Source: Clostridia bacterium
GTDB lineage: Bacteria; Bacillota; Clostridia; Christensenellales; UBA1242
Length of the DNA stretch: 11,177 nucleotides
NCBI GenBank assembly: GCA_017456465.1
Contig: JAFTJJ010000113.1
Span: 1-11,177, forward strand
Direction of reading: 5' to 3'
In this document: in pieces, positions 1 to 8,700 of the stretch
Position numbering within the stretch: position 1 is the first letter of the stretch
Layout: each line of letters begins with the position of its first letter
The notes under the pieces: generated by a model
Database searches by the model: none
What the model saw: the letters and a program-made list of their open reading frames with translations, nothing else
Told to the model about the DNA's origin: nothing
Program-made: the position numbers and the translations under genes

Positions 1-11
1 GGGACGTTTTA

Positions 12-914
12 TTATTTGCTGAAAGTGCCTTCATCTTGGCTTTCAGAAGTCGATGTTTTTTTGTTAAGTTTGTCGTAAAATCCAGAAAATTCGTTTGATC
101 TCCATTCCTCAATGACTTTTCTTCTTGATGCGTTTTGAGCTGGCAAAACATCATATAACATTTTGAGTTCTTCAGGTGTCATCAACATGTCTGGATGAGG
201 AGTGCCATATTTGTCCACGGATTGTTTATGTTTGCAGTAATATTCATATCTTTTGGCTTTCAACCAATTTTGTCTGTGTTCTTCATCGGCTGGGGCAGGT
301 GAACCGCGATGATAATGCACGGGTTCAAACTGGTTTGAAAAGCCTGATGAAATATATCTTTCTCTGAACATGTCAGCATTCTTTTCAATTCCTTCCTCAA
401 CAACTTCAGGATCCATTCCAATTGCGGTCAATGTTCTCACAACGCCACCTCTGAAAATGTCAACAGCGTCGGGACTGACCATTATTGAAAAATCATCATA
501 GCCTTTTGGAATCAACCAACCTTCGCCGTCGTTTTTCATATAATTGATTTGCCATCTCACAATTTCAAGTTCATAATTATGTCTGAGTTCATTGAATCTG
601 TCAGATTTGTTCATGAATTGTTGAATTGTTGGTGCAGGAATGGATAATCCTTTGCGCAACAATTGTTTTTCAAGAAGTTGTGACATCCACTCGTTATCTC
701 TCAAGTGGCATGGCAAATTACCAAAACCCAATTCACTTGATCTGCGAAAGCAATTGCTTCCCCAACGACCATTTTCAGGAAAAAATGTTTCAATTTCTTC
801 ATTCAAGATTGTCTCTTGTTCTTTTTCATCCGAAACGACAACATATTTTGGTTGTTCATCGGATTTTTTGTTTTCCTTTACTTTATTTCTTTTCAAAAAA
901 TCAAATATTCCCAT
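12..914 (-). CDS. Unrecognised soluble protein, 300 aa
   Basis: I do not recognise a family. The start codon (912-914) has a good ribosome binding site, AAGGAG on the minus strand at about 925-920, and a clear promoter just upstream, so the gene and its start are well supported. The protein begins MGIFDFLKRNK, a short amphipathic stretch often seen at the start of small cytosolic or membrane-associated Bacillota proteins. A charged Lys/Glu-rich linker runs to about residue 40. The rest is a mixed, probably globular domain with no membrane segment or signal peptide. Visible landmarks are W51, C55, a HYHR cluster at residues 200-203, and a Tyr/Lys/His-rich stretch (RYEYYCKHK) around 225-235. 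The C-terminus is Ser/Thr/Glu-rich and probably disordered. The histidines could bind metal, but no known metal-site pattern is evident. It appears to be a single-gene unit: a terminator separates it from the DUF1540 gene upstream. It stops 12 bases from the window edge, so its downstream context is unknown. Confidence 0.8.
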   Translation of the reverse strand: MGIFDFLKRNKVKENKKSDEQPKYVVVSDEKEQETILNEEIETFFPENGRWGSNCFRRSSELGFGNLPCHLRDNEWMSQLLEKQLLRKGLSIPAPTIQQFMNKSDRFNELRHNYELEIVRWQINYMKNDGEGWLIPKGYDDFSIMVSPDAVDIFRGGVVRTLTAIGMDPEVVEEGIEKNADMFRERYISSGFSNQFEPVHYHRGSPAPADEEHRQNWLKAKRYEYYCKHKQSVDKYGTPHPDMLMTPEELKMLYDVLPAQNASRRKVIEEWRSNEFSGFYDKLNKKTSTSESQDEGTFSK

Positions 915-936
915 AAGTTCTCCTTAGTGTGTTTTG

Positions 937-965
937 AGTATATCACAACTGAGTCTTTTATTCAA
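937..965 (-). promoter_or_regulatory. Sigma-A-type promoter for the 300-aa protein gene
   Basis: On the minus strand, -35 TTGAAT (965-960), a 17-bp spacer and -10 TATACT (942-937) are preceded by TGTGA, which supplies an extended -10 (TGn). The predicted start near 930 gives a leader of about 16 nt carrying the AAGGAG site. Spacing and both hexamers fit the vegetative sigma factor consensus. Confidence 0.75.
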
Positions 966-973
966 TACCAAAC

Positions 974-1005
974 AAAAAAAACTTCACCAACTTGTTGGTA
1001 AAGTT
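974..1005 (-). terminator. Intrinsic terminator after the DUF1540 gene
   Basis: Read on the minus strand, AACTTTACCAA and its near-exact complement TTGGTGAAGTT form a hairpin with one G-T wobble pair and a 4-nt loop, followed directly by a run of T (plus strand A at 974-981). It lies between the DUF1540 stop and the promoter of the next minus-strand gene, so it makes the two genes separate transcription units. Confidence 0.8.
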
Positions 1006-1029
1006 CTGATTAATAATGTTATTTGCTGT

Positions 1030-1320
1030 TTATCTTGGCATGTATGTTTGGCAGGCTGGGTTGTTACGATTTGTTGCAACGGTGATGCCATTGGCTAAAC
1101 ATTTTTTGCCATCGTTGAACAGGCAATCGGCTTTGCATGTTACTTTTGTGTCTTCTCGGACAAGTTTGTGTGGGATTTTGTCTTCTTCTTTCTTGTTTGG
1201 GTTTTCTGATGGGGTGTAAGTCGTGCAGTCGGTTTTTTTGTCAACATCGATGTGGTGTGCATTGCAATTGCAGAAGCTATTGAATTTGCATCCTTCGCGT
1301 TTGCATTTGAGATCGAACAT
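1030..1320 (-). CDS. DUF1540 protein with two cysteine-rich repeats
   Basis: This 96-residue protein has two copies of the DUF1540 motif joined by a charged Lys/Glu/Pro linker (about residues 38-58). In copy 1 the framework is C6, C11, C19, I24, C32. In copy 2 it is C62, C66, C74, I79, C90. The pattern is C-x3/4-C, then Cys-x-Ala, a conserved Ile-x-Val strand and a last Cys followed by Thr-x-Tyr. C17 is an extra cysteine in copy 1. DUF1540 proteins are common in Clostridia and Bacilli and have no settled function; the cysteines suggest a small metal-binding (zinc-like) fold, which is inference. AAGGAG (1332-1327, minus strand) lies six bases from the ATG. The start region is divergent from rplI, with about 115 bp shared between them. 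A weak candidate promoter on the minus strand is TGTG-CATAAT (-10 at 1361-1356), without a convincing -35. The gene is followed by its own terminator. Confidence 0.88.
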   Translation of the reverse strand: MFDLKCKREGCKFNSFCNCNAHHIDVDKKTDCTTYTPSENPNKKEEDKIPHKLVREDTKVTCKADCLFNDGKKCLANGITVATNRNNPACQTYMPR

Positions 1321-1369
1321 GGTTTTCTCCTTAATTATGAAGTTTATTTTCTTTTATTATGCACATTGT

Positions 1370-1397
1370 TTGCAAAATTTATTTAATGTGATATAAT
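1370..1397 (+). promoter_or_regulatory. rplI promoter with extended -10
   Basis: -35 TTGCAA (1370-1375), a 16-bp spacer and a perfect -10 TATAAT (1392-1397) preceded by TGTGA, giving a TGn extended -10. The predicted start near 1404 leaves a leader of about 32 nt with GGAGG at 1423-1427. The -35 is itself palindromic and lies in the short region shared with the divergent DUF1540 gene. Confidence 0.8.
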
Positions 1398-1435
1398 AAA
1401 ATCATAGAAATTGCTAGAATATGGAGGAAGAAAAA

Positions 1436-1888
1436 ATGAAAGTTATTTTAACTCAAGACGTGAAGGCTCAAGGGAAGAAGGGAGATGTTGTGACAGTGAG
1501 TGATGGTTATGCCACAAACTTTCTTTTCAAAAACAAGCTTGCTGTTCCAGCAAACGCATCAAACGTGAATGTGAACAACATGCAAAAAGCAGCCGAAGCG
1601 AAGAGAATTGCTGATGAAACAGCAGCGGCAAAAGAAGTCGCAAAAAAGCTTGAAGGAGTGTCTCTTGCGCTTGCGATTGAGGTTGGTGCAAACGGCAGAG
1701 CATTTGGATCAATTTCATCAAAAGAAATTTCAGAAGGACTCGAAAAAATTGGATTTGACATTGACAAAAAGAAAATTGAACTTGCTTCTCCAATCAAGGG
1801 TGAGGGAAGTTACAAAGTTCCAGTCAGGCTTTACAAGGGGGTCATGGGACAAATCAAAGTTGATGTTTCAGCCGTGATCAAGAAATAA
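1436..1888 (+). CDS. rplI: 50S ribosomal protein bL9
   Basis: This encodes ribosomal protein L9, which binds 23S rRNA near the base of the L1 stalk and helps maintain reading-frame fidelity. The 150-residue product matches the usual length (about 149). The N-terminal domain has the family signature: MKVILTQDVKAQGKKGD, then the glycine-rich loop and GYATNFLFKNKLA at about residues 24-36. A long Ala/Lys/Glu-rich connecting helix follows (about 41-75), then the C-terminal domain with GRAFGSIS and a closing beta segment (VPVRLYKGVMGQIKVDV). I chose the ATG at 1436, not the upstream in-frame ATG at 1421. The 1421 codon overlaps the GGAGG ribosome binding site (1423-1427), and starting at 1436 gives the conserved MKVIL terminus. 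In many Bacillota rplI sits beside dnaB or a DHH phosphoesterase gene. Here it is alone, with its own strong promoter and a terminator. Confidence 0.97.
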   Translation: MKVILTQDVKAQGKKGDVVTVSDGYATNFLFKNKLAVPANASNVNVNNMQKAAEAKRIADETAAAKEVAKKLEGVSLALAIEVGANGRAFGSISSKEISEGLEKIGFDIDKKKIELASPIKGEGSYKVPVRLYKGVMGQIKVDVSAVIKK

Positions 1889-1893
1889 AATTT

Positions 1894-1927
1894 AAGCGCA
1901 AGCGTTTGCTTGTGCTTTTCTTTTTTT
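1894..1927 (+). terminator. Intrinsic terminator after rplI
   Basis: The arms AAGCGCAAGC (1894-1903) and GCTTGTGCTT (1908-1917) pair over ten bases with one G-U wobble and a GTTT loop, followed by a T-rich tail to 1927. It lies 6 nt after the rplI stop and just ahead of the addB promoter, separating the two units. Confidence 0.88.
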
Positions 1928-1935
1928 AAAAATGA

Positions 1936-1965
1936 TTGAAAAGCGTGTGAAGGTTGTGATACAAT
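1936..1965 (+). promoter_or_regulatory. addBA promoter, probably giving a leaderless message
   Basis: -35 TTGAAA (1936-1941), an 18-bp spacer and -10 TACAAT (1960-1965) preceded by TGTGA (extended -10). The first ATG of addB begins at 1972, seven bases after the -10. That is where transcription would normally start, and no Shine-Dalgarno sequence is visible between 1950 and 1971. Confidence 0.7.
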
Positions 1966-1971
1966 ATTGTT

Positions 1972-4900
1972 ATGAACATGAATTTTTTGCTTGCGCTCAC
2001 CAATAATGCTGCAATGATCAAGGGGCTTGATGAGGCCCTGATTTTGGCTGAGCAAAATCAAGAAAATTCAATATTGATTATTCTTCCTGAAACCAAGACA
2101 GTGATGGCTGAAAGGTATCTCCTTGAGAAATCAAAAAATGGGGCATTTTGCAACATTTTTATTTGTAGTTATAACAGGCTTCTTTCAAAACTTGGAATTT
2201 GCAGTGAAAGCTACTTGCTTTCAAGAGAGACAGGAATTTATATTATTAAGAAATTGGTTCAAGAACTTGAAAGCAATCTTGTTTGTTACAAAAAAGCGGC
2301 ATCATTTCTTGGGTTTGCTGAAAACATCTATGACACCATTTCTCAGCTCAAATCGAGCGGTGTGACGCCTGAAGAATTTTCAAAAGTGGCAAGAGAATCA
2401 AAAGGAGCACTGCCATCAAAGATGGCGGACATTGCGCTTTTGTATGATGCTTATGAGAATTATCTTGGTGGCAGATATCTTGACATGTCTGACAGTTTGA
2501 ATGAAATTGCAAAAGCAAGTTTGCACAGTGAATTTGTGAAAAACTCTGACATTTTTGTGCTTGGGTTTGATTCGGTCACATCACAGATGGATGAAGTTAT
2601 TTTGAATTTTGTGAAGACCGCAAAAAGTGTGACGGTGTCAGCTCCATACATGCATCCAAGCATGAAAAATGCGCACATTTCAGACAATGAAGTTTTTGAG
2701 CATTACAAAAAAGTGGCAGAAAGGCTGAAAATTAAATACAGTCCAATTGTGGTCAAAGAAAAATTTTCTCCTGACATGAAATACATCGCGGAGAATGCAT
2801 TTGCATATCCATTGAAGTCCACAAAGTCTCGTGGAAACATCAAGTTTTTCTCAGCTCGAGATATAACCGATGAAATTTCTTTCGTTGCAGAAGAAATTGC
2901 TGAGAGGGTGAGAAAAGGGCAAAGATTCAGAGATTTTGGTGTTGTTCTTGGTGACACAGATGCTTATGAATATGAACTCAAAAAGATATTTGCAGAGTAT
3001 GGAATCCCATTTTTCATCTCAAAGCAATATGATCTTTCAAAGCATGCATTTTTTGTCATGCTCACGCATGTGCTCGAGATTGCAAGAATTGGTTATGAAC
3101 CAAGTCACATGATTGCTCTTTCAAAGTGTCCACTTTTTGCTTTGCAAGGAAGTGCTTCAGAGTTTGAAAATTACATCATAAGAACAGGTGTGAAGTTCAG
3201 TGGATTTTTGAACGCGTTTGAAAATATTGATCCAAAGTTTGAAATCCAAGACAAAGCTGCTGAGGACATGCGAAAAAGTCTCCTCACTATGATTGAAAAT
3301 GTTATTCTCGCGCTTCAAAGTGCAAGCAAGGTTCAAGAATATATTGACATTTTAAACAAGTTTTTTGAAGAGAAAAATTTGCATGAAAAACTGAATGAGT
3401 TCAAAGATGAACAAGAGCTTTTGGGCGAGCTTGAAATGGCTGCGGTGACTGAGCAAGTGATGGGCAAGATTCAAAGCAGTTTTGAAACTTTGAGCGAGTT
3501 TTTGGGTGAGTGTTCTGTGTCGTCAGATGAGTTTTCTGCACTTTTGCTTTCTGGACTTTCAAGTGTGGAAATTTCGCTTATTCCACTTCAACTTGACAGT
3601 GTTATTGTGCAAAGCAAGACAGACGGCATGAAAGACATCAAGAAGCTGTTTGTGCTTGGCGCAAGTGAAGGAAAGTTTCCAGTGACAAGTGAAGACTGTG
3701 GAATGATCAGAGATTCTGAGATCAACAGTTTGAGTGATATTTTCAAAGTCAAGATTGAGCCAACAATCAAGACGATCAACAGGAGAGAAAGGTGCAAAGC
3801 ATTTGAGACTGTTATTGGTTTTGATGAGGTGCAAATTTCTTTTGCGAAAACAAACCAAGCGCTTGAGGAACTGAGTGCATCATCGTTTGTGATGAGTGTT
3901 GCAGGGCTTTTTGATGACTACAAAATTGCTGGTGAAACGGTGCTCAATCAAGTGAATGCATCAAAAAATGAGTTTGCTGATTGTGCAAGTGGGGTTTTCA
4001 CTCTTGAAAATCTTGAAAGCAGGTTTGCTGCCATGGTGGCTGGAACAAAAAATGGAAAGTCTGTTGCAGCATCTGATCTTTCGTCAGTTTATCACGTGAT
4101 CAAAGATGGGTCACGCATGGATTTTGAAAATATGCTTGGATCACAAACACGTGTTCCAGAGCTCAGCTCCGAAAGTGTTGAATTTCTAAATGGCAAGACA
4201 AGCATCAGTCAGCTTGAGAAATATTTTTCATGTCCATTTATGCATTTTGCAGATTATGGGCTTGGTCTCAAAGACAGAGCGGAAGCCAAAATGCAAGCAA
4301 TTGATGTCGGAGATGTTTTGCATAAAGTTGCTGAGATTTTTGTGAAAAAGTTCATTAAAAATGGAGGGGTTCAGGAAGAAGAACACTCGAAAATTGTGGA
4401 CGAAGTGTTGCTTTCCAACAAAATTGCAACTGAAAACAACAAGATGCTTGTGAGCATTTTGGAGAAAGAGGCACACAGGCTCATGCGAGCGATTTCAAAT
4501 CAACTTGCAAAGAGCGATTTCAAACCTGTGGCTGTTGAAGCGTGGTTTGGAAAAAATGGAGCTTTCCCTGCAATTGAACTTGGAGACGGCGTGAGAATTG
4601 AAGGGAAAATTGACAGGGTTGACAAATGCGGAGATCATTACCGCGTGATTGATTACAAAACGGGAAAAATTGAAGAAACACCTGAAGGGGTGTATTATGG
4701 AAAGAAAGTCCAACTTTTGTCTTATGTTCAAGCAATTGCTGGAGGGGACAAGAAATTGAAACCGGCTGCTGCACTTTATTTTCCAGTCAGAAATGAGTGG
4801 GCAGAATCAAAAAAGAAAGCGGAAGAGGCTTACAAAAACAAAGGTTATGTTTTGAAAGATGAGGATGTGGTGAAACACATGGACACAGACCTTTATCACT

Positions 4901-5226
4901 CAAACACAAGCACAAGCATTCCAGTGAGATTTGTGAAAGCAAAGGGGACAAGCGATCCTGATGAGCGAGAGTTTGGTGCAGATGGAAATTTGCTTGATGA
5001 AAAGCAGTTTGAAGACATCGCAAAATATATTCACGATCTTGAAAAACAGGCTGTGAAAGAAATAATGTCTGGCTACATCGCGCCATCACCACTGGTGTCT
5101 GGCAACAAATCACCATGTGCATATTGCGCATATAAAACGGTTTGTGGACTTGAAAAAACAAGCAATCCAGAGGGAAGAAAAGCTCTCGGCGGAATCAAAT
5201 TTGAAAGTTTTTTGAAAGGGGAATAA
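1972..5226 (+). CDS. addB: AddB, helicase-nuclease subunit B (AddAB)
   Basis: AddB is the partner of AddA in the complex that unwinds and trims double-strand DNA ends until it meets a Chi site. In Bacillus subtilis AddB carries one nuclease and recognises Chi. The 1084 residues are somewhat shorter than B. subtilis AddB (about 1166). The helicase-like core contains the family signature GASEGKFP from residue 563. The C-terminal RecB-type nuclease shows GKIDR with D881 and VIDYKTG with D894 and K896, the expected catalytic set. The four iron-sulfur cysteines that clamp the nuclease domain are present: C754 (in YFSCPFMHF) and C1049-x2-C1052-x5-C1058. The N-terminus lacks the glycine-rich Walker A (G-x4-GKT) seen in B. 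subtilis AddB. The stop is nine bases before the addA start, so the two are co-transcribed. The ATG at 1972 was chosen because it lies at the predicted transcription start; a second in-frame ATG at 1978 is possible. Confidence 0.95.
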   Translation: MNMNFLLALTNNAAMIKGLDEALILAEQNQENSILIILPETKTVMAERYLLEKSKNGAFCNIFICSYNRLLSKLGICSESYLLSRETGIYIIKKLVQELESNLVCYKKAASFLGFAENIYDTISQLKSSGVTPEEFSKVARESKGALPSKMADIALLYDAYENYLGGRYLDMSDSLNEIAKASLHSEFVKNSDIFVLGFDSVTSQMDEVILNFVKTAKSVTVSAPYMHPSMKNAHISDNEVFEHYKKVAERLKIKYSPIVVKEKFSPDMKYIAENAFAYPLKSTKSRGNIKFFSARDITDEISFVAEEIAERVRKGQRFRDFGVVLGDTDAYEYELKKIFAEYGIPFFISKQYDLSKHAFFVMLTHVLEIARIGYEPSHMIALSKCPLFALQGSASEFENYIIRTGVKFSGFLNAFENIDPKFEIQDKAAEDMRKSLLTMIENVILALQSASKVQEYIDILNKFFEEKNLHEKLNEFKDEQELLGELEMAAVTEQVMGKIQSSFETLSEFLGECSVSSDEFSALLLSGLSSVEISLIPLQLDSVIVQSKTDGMKDIKKLFVLGASEGKFPVTSEDCGMIRDSEINSLSDIFKVKIEPTIKTINRRERCKAFETVIGFDEVQISFAKTNQALEELSASSFVMSVAGLFDDYKIAGETVLNQVNASKNEFADCASGVFTLENLESRFAAMVAGTKNGKSVAASDLSSVYHVIKDGSRMDFENMLGSQTRVPELSSESVEFLNGKTSISQLEKYFSCPFMHFADYGLGLKDRAEAKMQAIDVGDVLHKVAEIFVKKFIKNGGVQEEEHSKIVDEVLLSNKIATENNKMLVSILEKEAHRLMRAISNQLAKSDFKPVAVEAWFGKNGAFPAIELGDGVRIEGKIDRVDKCGDHYRVIDYKTGKIEETPEGVYYGKKVQLLSYVQAIAGGDKKLKPAAALYFPVRNEWAESKKKAEEAYKNKGYVLKDEDVVKHMDTDLYHSNTSTSIPVRFVKAKGTSDPDEREFGADGNLLDEKQFEDIAKYIHDLEKQAVKEIMSGYIAPSPLVSGNKSPCAYCAYKTVCGLEKTSNPEGRKALGGIKFESFLKGE

Positions 5227-5235
5227 GGAGAGGAA

Positions 5236-8200
5236 ATGTTTGACATTTCAAAAGCAACAGAAGAGCAAAAACAAGTGCTGATTGAAAAGGATAAGAATAT
5301 CCTTGTTTCTGCTGCTGCAGGAAGTGGAAAAACAACTGTGATGATTGAGAAAATCGTCAGAATGATTTTGGAAGAAAAAGTTCCAATCGAGAATTTTTTG
5401 GTGCTCACATTCACGAAGGCAAGTGCAGAAGACATGAAAAACAAACTGATCAACAGGCTGTCTTTTGAGCAAATGTCTCCTTTTGTGCTTTCGCAAATTG
5501 ACAACATTCCAGTGAGTGATGTGTCAAACCTGCACAGTTTTTGCGCAAGGCTTTTGAAGTCATATTTTTATGCAATTGGGCTTGATCCAACATTTGCTGT
5601 TATTGATGAAATGGAGCAAAACAAGCTCAAAACAAAAGCTTTGGACAGGCTGTTTGAAAACGAGGCAAAAGTGGGCAATGCTTTGTTTTTTGAGGTCGCA
5701 GATATTTTTCAAAACAGCAGAAAAGATGGAAAACTCAGAGAACAGATTTTGAAGATTTATGAGTTTTCAAAATCTCAAGTTGACTTTGATGCGTGGAAAA
5801 CACAAAATCTGGAGCAATCATACACAACAGATCTTGACAACAATAAATGCGCAGAAATAATCAAAAACTACGCAAAAAATATTGTGTTTGTTTTCAAGAC
5901 CCAAATCGCCGAGTTGAAGCTTGAGATTTTGGACAAGGTTTTGGATGAGGAAACAAAGAAGAGGTTGATTGTTTATCTTGATTCACTCGACACCAAGCTC
6001 ATCAGCATCAAACATAATGACAAGTTTGAAATTTTTGCTCAATCGATTAAAAGTGTTGGAAAATATAATGTGATTCCGAAAGTTGATGAAGAATATGCTT
6101 TTTTCAAGGAAGAGTGTTTGCGGCTTAAGGCTGAAATAAAGTCAAGAATTGACACGATTTCTGGTGCTATTTTTGCAGAACCAGAATCGACTCTTGAAAG
6201 TGTGAAAGAATCACTTGCGTTGGTCAAAAAACATGTGTCTGTTATGTATGAATTGGCAAGCAAGTTTGACGAAATTTATTTGTCACTCAAAAAGGAACTT
6301 GGAGTTCTTGATTTTAATGATCTTGAGATGTTTGCTCTTAAAGTGCTCTCTGACAGTGAGGTTCTTTCTGAAATTAAAGCAAAGTACAAGTATATTTTTG
6401 TGGATGAATATCAAGACATAAATTCAGTTCAAGAAAAGATCATTTCACTCATAAGTTCAGACAACAACAGATTCATGGTTGGCGACATCAAGCAGAGTAT
6501 TTATGGCTTTAGGCTTTGTGATCCAGAAATCTTTTTGAACAAATATAATGATTACAAAAGTGGCAACACTGCGAGCGTCAGCATTTCTCTAAACAAAAAT
6601 TTCAGAAGTTTTCCAGACATTTTGGAGTTTGTGAACATTGTGTTTGACAACACAATGACAAAGTCTTTTGGTGGAGTGGACTATAGAGAAGAAGCAAGGC
6701 TTGTTCCTGGGAAAGTGGTTCAAGAAAAAACTCATGCAAGAGCATCACTTTTGTTTGTTGACACAACATCGCTTGAAAATGGTGCAGATGATGAAAAACA
6801 AAAAGATCTTCCAGTTTATTCAGTGAAAAATCATGAGAACGTGGATTCTCTTGAAAGCAAGAAAGCTCATCTTGAAGGAATGATCATTGCAAACAAGATT
6901 GCAGAAATTATGTCATCAACCAAACATTTGATTGTTGACAAAGAGACGAGAAAAGAGAGACGAATTCAGTACAAAGACATTGTGATTCTTGTTCATTCAA
7001 GAAATGAATATTTGAACAATCTTTTGGACGTTCTTGACAGTGTGGGGATTCCAATCAGCAGTGACATCACGTCGGATGTCTTTGAAGACGAAGACATTCT
7101 TGCACTCAAAAACATGTTGTTTGTGATTTCAAATGAGGCCTCAGACAAACCACTTTTTGCACTTATGTTCTCAAGGTTGTTTGGGTTTACGCCAGATGAA
7201 CTCATGAAAATTAGAAAAAACAGTGAAAAAAGATATTTTTATGAGTCGGTTCAAAACTTTCCAAATGACGGATCAGAATTGTTTTTCAAGGTGATGAGTT
7301 TTTCGGAAACAATTGCAAGGTTCAAAAAACTAGCAAGCTTTTTGATGATCAAGGATTTGTGTTACAAAATCATTGATGAATTTGACATTGAAAAACAAAT
7401 GATTGCAAGCAGCAACAGTCTGGAGAGGCTTGCAAAACTCAACAAATTTTTGTCTGGGCTTCCAAGTTGCACACTCGAGGAGTTTTTGCTCACAAATGAT
7501 CTTTCAAACCTTGCTTGCGAATGCAAGACGTCATCAAACAGTGTGCGCGTTATGACCATTCACAAATCCAAGGGGCTTGAATTTCCAGTTGTGTTTTTGG
7601 TTGGTACAGGCAACAAGTTTAACATGAAGTCAGTTTATGGCGATCTTGCCATGAGCAAAGAACTTGGAATTTGCATGAATCAATTTAATGTTTTTGACAG
7701 ATACAAAGTTTCAAGTTTGACCAGAGCTGCATCAAAGATCATTGAAAACAAAAAGTTTTTTGAAGAGGAGCAACGGCTTTTGTATGTTGCACTCACTAGG
7801 GCAATTGATTATCTTTTTGTTTCTGGTGTAGCAAAGAAAAAATCTTTGAATGAGAAGTTTTCGCCAACACCAATGAGTTTCATGGAGTGGTTTGCACCAT
7901 TGTTGCTGGCTGAAGAACATGAAAATTCAGAAATTTTTGACATTGAGGAATATGATGTTTCTACGATTGAAAAATGGGATAAGCAAAAACAAGAGAAGCG
8001 TGTCCTTATTGGGAAAATTAATCCTGAACTTGTGGAAAGGTTGAAAGAAAAAGTTTCATATGTTTATCCTTTTGAAAAGCAAACCGTTTCACCACAAAAA
8101 ACGACAATAACAAAAATTGCAGAATCAGAAACAGCAGTTGACCTTTCGGTTGCAAAAGAAAAGAATTTGGTTTTGAGTTCAGCAAAAAGGGGCACATCAT

Positions 8201-8658
8201 ATCACAAAATGTTTGAGCGCATGACACTGCTTGAAACATCACAAGAAGAAATTGACGTTGTCAAACGTTGTCTTGTGAACGCCAAAGTGTTGACTTCCGA
8301 AGAAGCTGATTTGGTGGATTCAAACAAAGTTCTTTCGTGCATTCAAACAGAAAGTTTCAGAAATGAGATCATGCGTGCTGAATGGGTTAAGCGGGAAACT
8401 GAGTTTTATATGCTTGTTGGTGATGGTGAGCGAAAAGACCAGACAGAAGTTCAAGGAATCATCGATTTGCTTGTGAAAGTTGATGGTGAAATTATCCTTT
8501 ATGATTATAAAACTGGACATTTGACTGAGAATATTGCAAGACAAAAATATTTTGTGCAACTTGAAGGATACCGCGAGGCAGCGGAGAGAATATTTGGCAC
8601 AAAAATTAATAAATTACGCATTATTGCGGTGGATATGGGAACAATATTTGATCTATAA
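5236..8658 (+). CDS. addA: AddA, UvrD-type helicase and nuclease subunit
   Basis: AddA is the ATP-driven 3'-to-5' motor of AddAB and carries the second nuclease. The product is 1140 residues (B. subtilis about 1232). All helicase superfamily 1 motifs are visible in order: Q motif (Q11), Walker A AAAGSGKTT with K32, motif Ia (LTFTKASAEDM, about 55-67), motif II VDEYQD with D390/E391, motif III GDIKQSIYGFR from G416, motif V TIHKSKGLEF around H776, and motif VI LLYVALTRA with R855. The C-terminal nuclease has GTSYHKMFE with H990, GIIDLL with D1077 and LYDYKTG with D1090 and K1092, so it looks fully active. A strong AAGGAGAGG ribosome binding site starts at the last base of the addB stop codon and lies just before the ATG. 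No clear terminator follows; the 96 bp after the stop are A/T tracts leading into the next promoter. Confidence 0.97.
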   Translation: MFDISKATEEQKQVLIEKDKNILVSAAAGSGKTTVMIEKIVRMILEEKVPIENFLVLTFTKASAEDMKNKLINRLSFEQMSPFVLSQIDNIPVSDVSNLHSFCARLLKSYFYAIGLDPTFAVIDEMEQNKLKTKALDRLFENEAKVGNALFFEVADIFQNSRKDGKLREQILKIYEFSKSQVDFDAWKTQNLEQSYTTDLDNNKCAEIIKNYAKNIVFVFKTQIAELKLEILDKVLDEETKKRLIVYLDSLDTKLISIKHNDKFEIFAQSIKSVGKYNVIPKVDEEYAFFKEECLRLKAEIKSRIDTISGAIFAEPESTLESVKESLALVKKHVSVMYELASKFDEIYLSLKKELGVLDFNDLEMFALKVLSDSEVLSEIKAKYKYIFVDEYQDINSVQEKIISLISSDNNRFMVGDIKQSIYGFRLCDPEIFLNKYNDYKSGNTASVSISLNKNFRSFPDILEFVNIVFDNTMTKSFGGVDYREEARLVPGKVVQEKTHARASLLFVDTTSLENGADDEKQKDLPVYSVKNHENVDSLESKKAHLEGMIIANKIAEIMSSTKHLIVDKETRKERRIQYKDIVILVHSRNEYLNNLLDVLDSVGIPISSDITSDVFEDEDILALKNMLFVISNEASDKPLFALMFSRLFGFTPDELMKIRKNSEKRYFYESVQNFPNDGSELFFKVMSFSETIARFKKLASFLMIKDLCYKIIDEFDIEKQMIASSNSLERLAKLNKFLSGLPSCTLEEFLLTNDLSNLACECKTSSNSVRVMTIHKSKGLEFPVVFLVGTGNKFNMKSVYGDLAMSKELGICMNQFNVFDRYKVSSLTRAASKIIENKKFFEEEQRLLYVALTRAIDYLFVSGVAKKKSLNEKFSPTPMSFMEWFAPLLLAEEHENSEIFDIEEYDVSTIEKWDKQKQEKRVLIGKINPELVERLKEKVSYVYPFEKQTVSPQKTTITKIAESETAVDLSVAKEKNLVLSSAKRGTSYHKMFERMTLLETSQEEIDVVKRCLVNAKVLTSEEADLVDSNKVLSCIQTESFRNEIMRAEWVKRETEFYMLVGDGERKDQTEVQGIIDLLVKVDGEIILYDYKTGHLTENIARQKYFVQLEGYREAAERIFGTKINKLRIIAVDMGTIFDL

Positions 8659-8700
8659 AAATTATTAAAATGCAAAAAAACATTTAAAAATTATTAGTAA

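Noticed and set aside
626..1001. Plus-strand open frames opposite the 300-aa gene
   Set aside because: They lack ribosome binding sites, lie antisense to a gene with full expression signals, and cross its promoter and the neighbouring terminator.
1421..1435. Upstream ATG of rplI as the true start
   Set aside because: It overlaps the GGAGG ribosome binding site and would add five residues before the invariant MKVIL terminus of L9.
1972..8658. addBA as part of a new anti-phage island
   Set aside because: AddAB does degrade unprotected linear DNA, but this is the normal chromosomal recombination complex of Bacillota, and no defence genes surround it here.
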